This document shows positions 42,250-42,445 of a stretch of DNA of 42,445 nt, in pieces. The translations under genes were made by a program, and so were the position numbers. The stretch comes from Bacillota bacterium (GTDB lineage: Bacteria; Bacillota; Limnochordia; Darwinibacteriales; Darwinibacteriaceae): contig JAAYOM010000052.1 in the NCBI GenBank assembly GCA_012520315.1, positions 1-42,445 of the forward strand. Reading direction: 5' to 3'. Position 1 is the stretch's first letter. Each line of letters opens with the position of its first letter. Below the pieces are notes generated by a model that was not told where the DNA came from, made no database searches, and saw only the letters and a list, made by a program, of their open reading frames with translations.

Positions 42250-42445
42250 ATGCCTAAAAGGATTATTTGTCTAACTGCGCTTTTGTCAATCTTGTTTCTA
42301 GGCAGTACAGTCTGGGCTATGGATTTTGATTTTGATGACCTCTTCAGTGATGATCTGTTTGTAGAAGTTGAGGCAACCCAGTCAGATGTCCCCCCTGAGG
42401 AGGCCCTGCTGAGACAGGACGGGCTGGATGTTGGCGGGAATTACC
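42250..42445 (+). CDS. N-terminal part of an exported protein (cut by window end)
   Basis: The ATG at 42250 follows AGGAGGTG and opens a frame to the window edge. The first 23 residues form a signal peptide (MPKRIICLTALLSILFLGST, then VWA). An acidic, Phe/Asp-rich stretch (MDFDFDDLFSDDLFVEVEA) follows. It is in the same operon, ten bases after the LolA-like gene. Position and composition would suit a secreted or outer-membrane client of the transporter, but too little is present to assign a family. Confidence 0.75.
   Translation, partial: MPKRIICLTALLSILFLGSTVWAMDFDFDDLFSDDLFVEVEATQSDVPPEEALLRQDGLDVGGNY

Overview
The window reads as a chromosomal segment of a low-to-mid G+C Firmicute (Bacillota), probably an anaerobic, spore-forming clostridial-type organism. 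The evidence is strong GGAGG ribosome sites, sigma-A-type promoters, many GTG/TTG starts, a T-box leader in front of thrS, the gene order tig-clpP-clpX-lonB-lonA-engB, and a LonB protease (forespore-expressed in Bacillus) behind a sigma-F/G-like promoter. The genus cannot be fixed from this sequence. The right end carries a LolCDE/LolA-like cassette, which raises the possibility of a diderm Firmicute; this is inference only. No insertion sequence, phage gene or CRISPR array was seen.

Layout. 1-300: tRNA-Gly, tRNA-Arg and tRNA-His, then a terminator. 410-2634: threonine catabolism (tdh-kbl). 2653-4321: a lipid kinase, a small Q/N-rich protein and a membrane-anchored protein, separated by bidirectional terminators. 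4409-7650: a glycosyltransferase translationally coupled to a large membrane protein with an alkaline-phosphatase-like outer domain; it runs into convergent rodA. 8806-9031: tRNA-Lys and tRNA-Leu behind a near-consensus promoter. 9114-17220: protein folding and quality control (trigger factor, ClpP, ClpX, LonB, LonA) and the ribosome-assembly GTPase EngB. 17295-21190: three tandem, near equal-length membrane diguanylate cyclases. 21278-23785: glutaminase, a JAMM-protease/TM/LysM fusion and an unrecognised gene. 23827-27267: thrS with its T-box, divergent from aroA; aroB follows. 28338-29666: a secernin-like C69 peptidase. 29943-37313: a ten-gene Mrp/Mbh-type cation antiporter operon. 37447-37872: a flavodoxin-like protein. 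37938 to the end: an ABC ATPase, two FtsX-type permeases, a LolA-like exported protein and the start of another exported protein.

How they fit together. The left half is housekeeping: tRNAs, proteostasis, amino-acid metabolism and wall elongation. The accessory interest lies in the c-di-GMP cyclase triplication, the JAMM-TM-LysM protein, the split-subunit antiporter laid out in the order of the archaeal Mbh antiporter module but without hydrogenase genes, and the Lol-like envelope cassette. All calls come from reading the translated sequence and nucleotide signals by eye; no database search was run.
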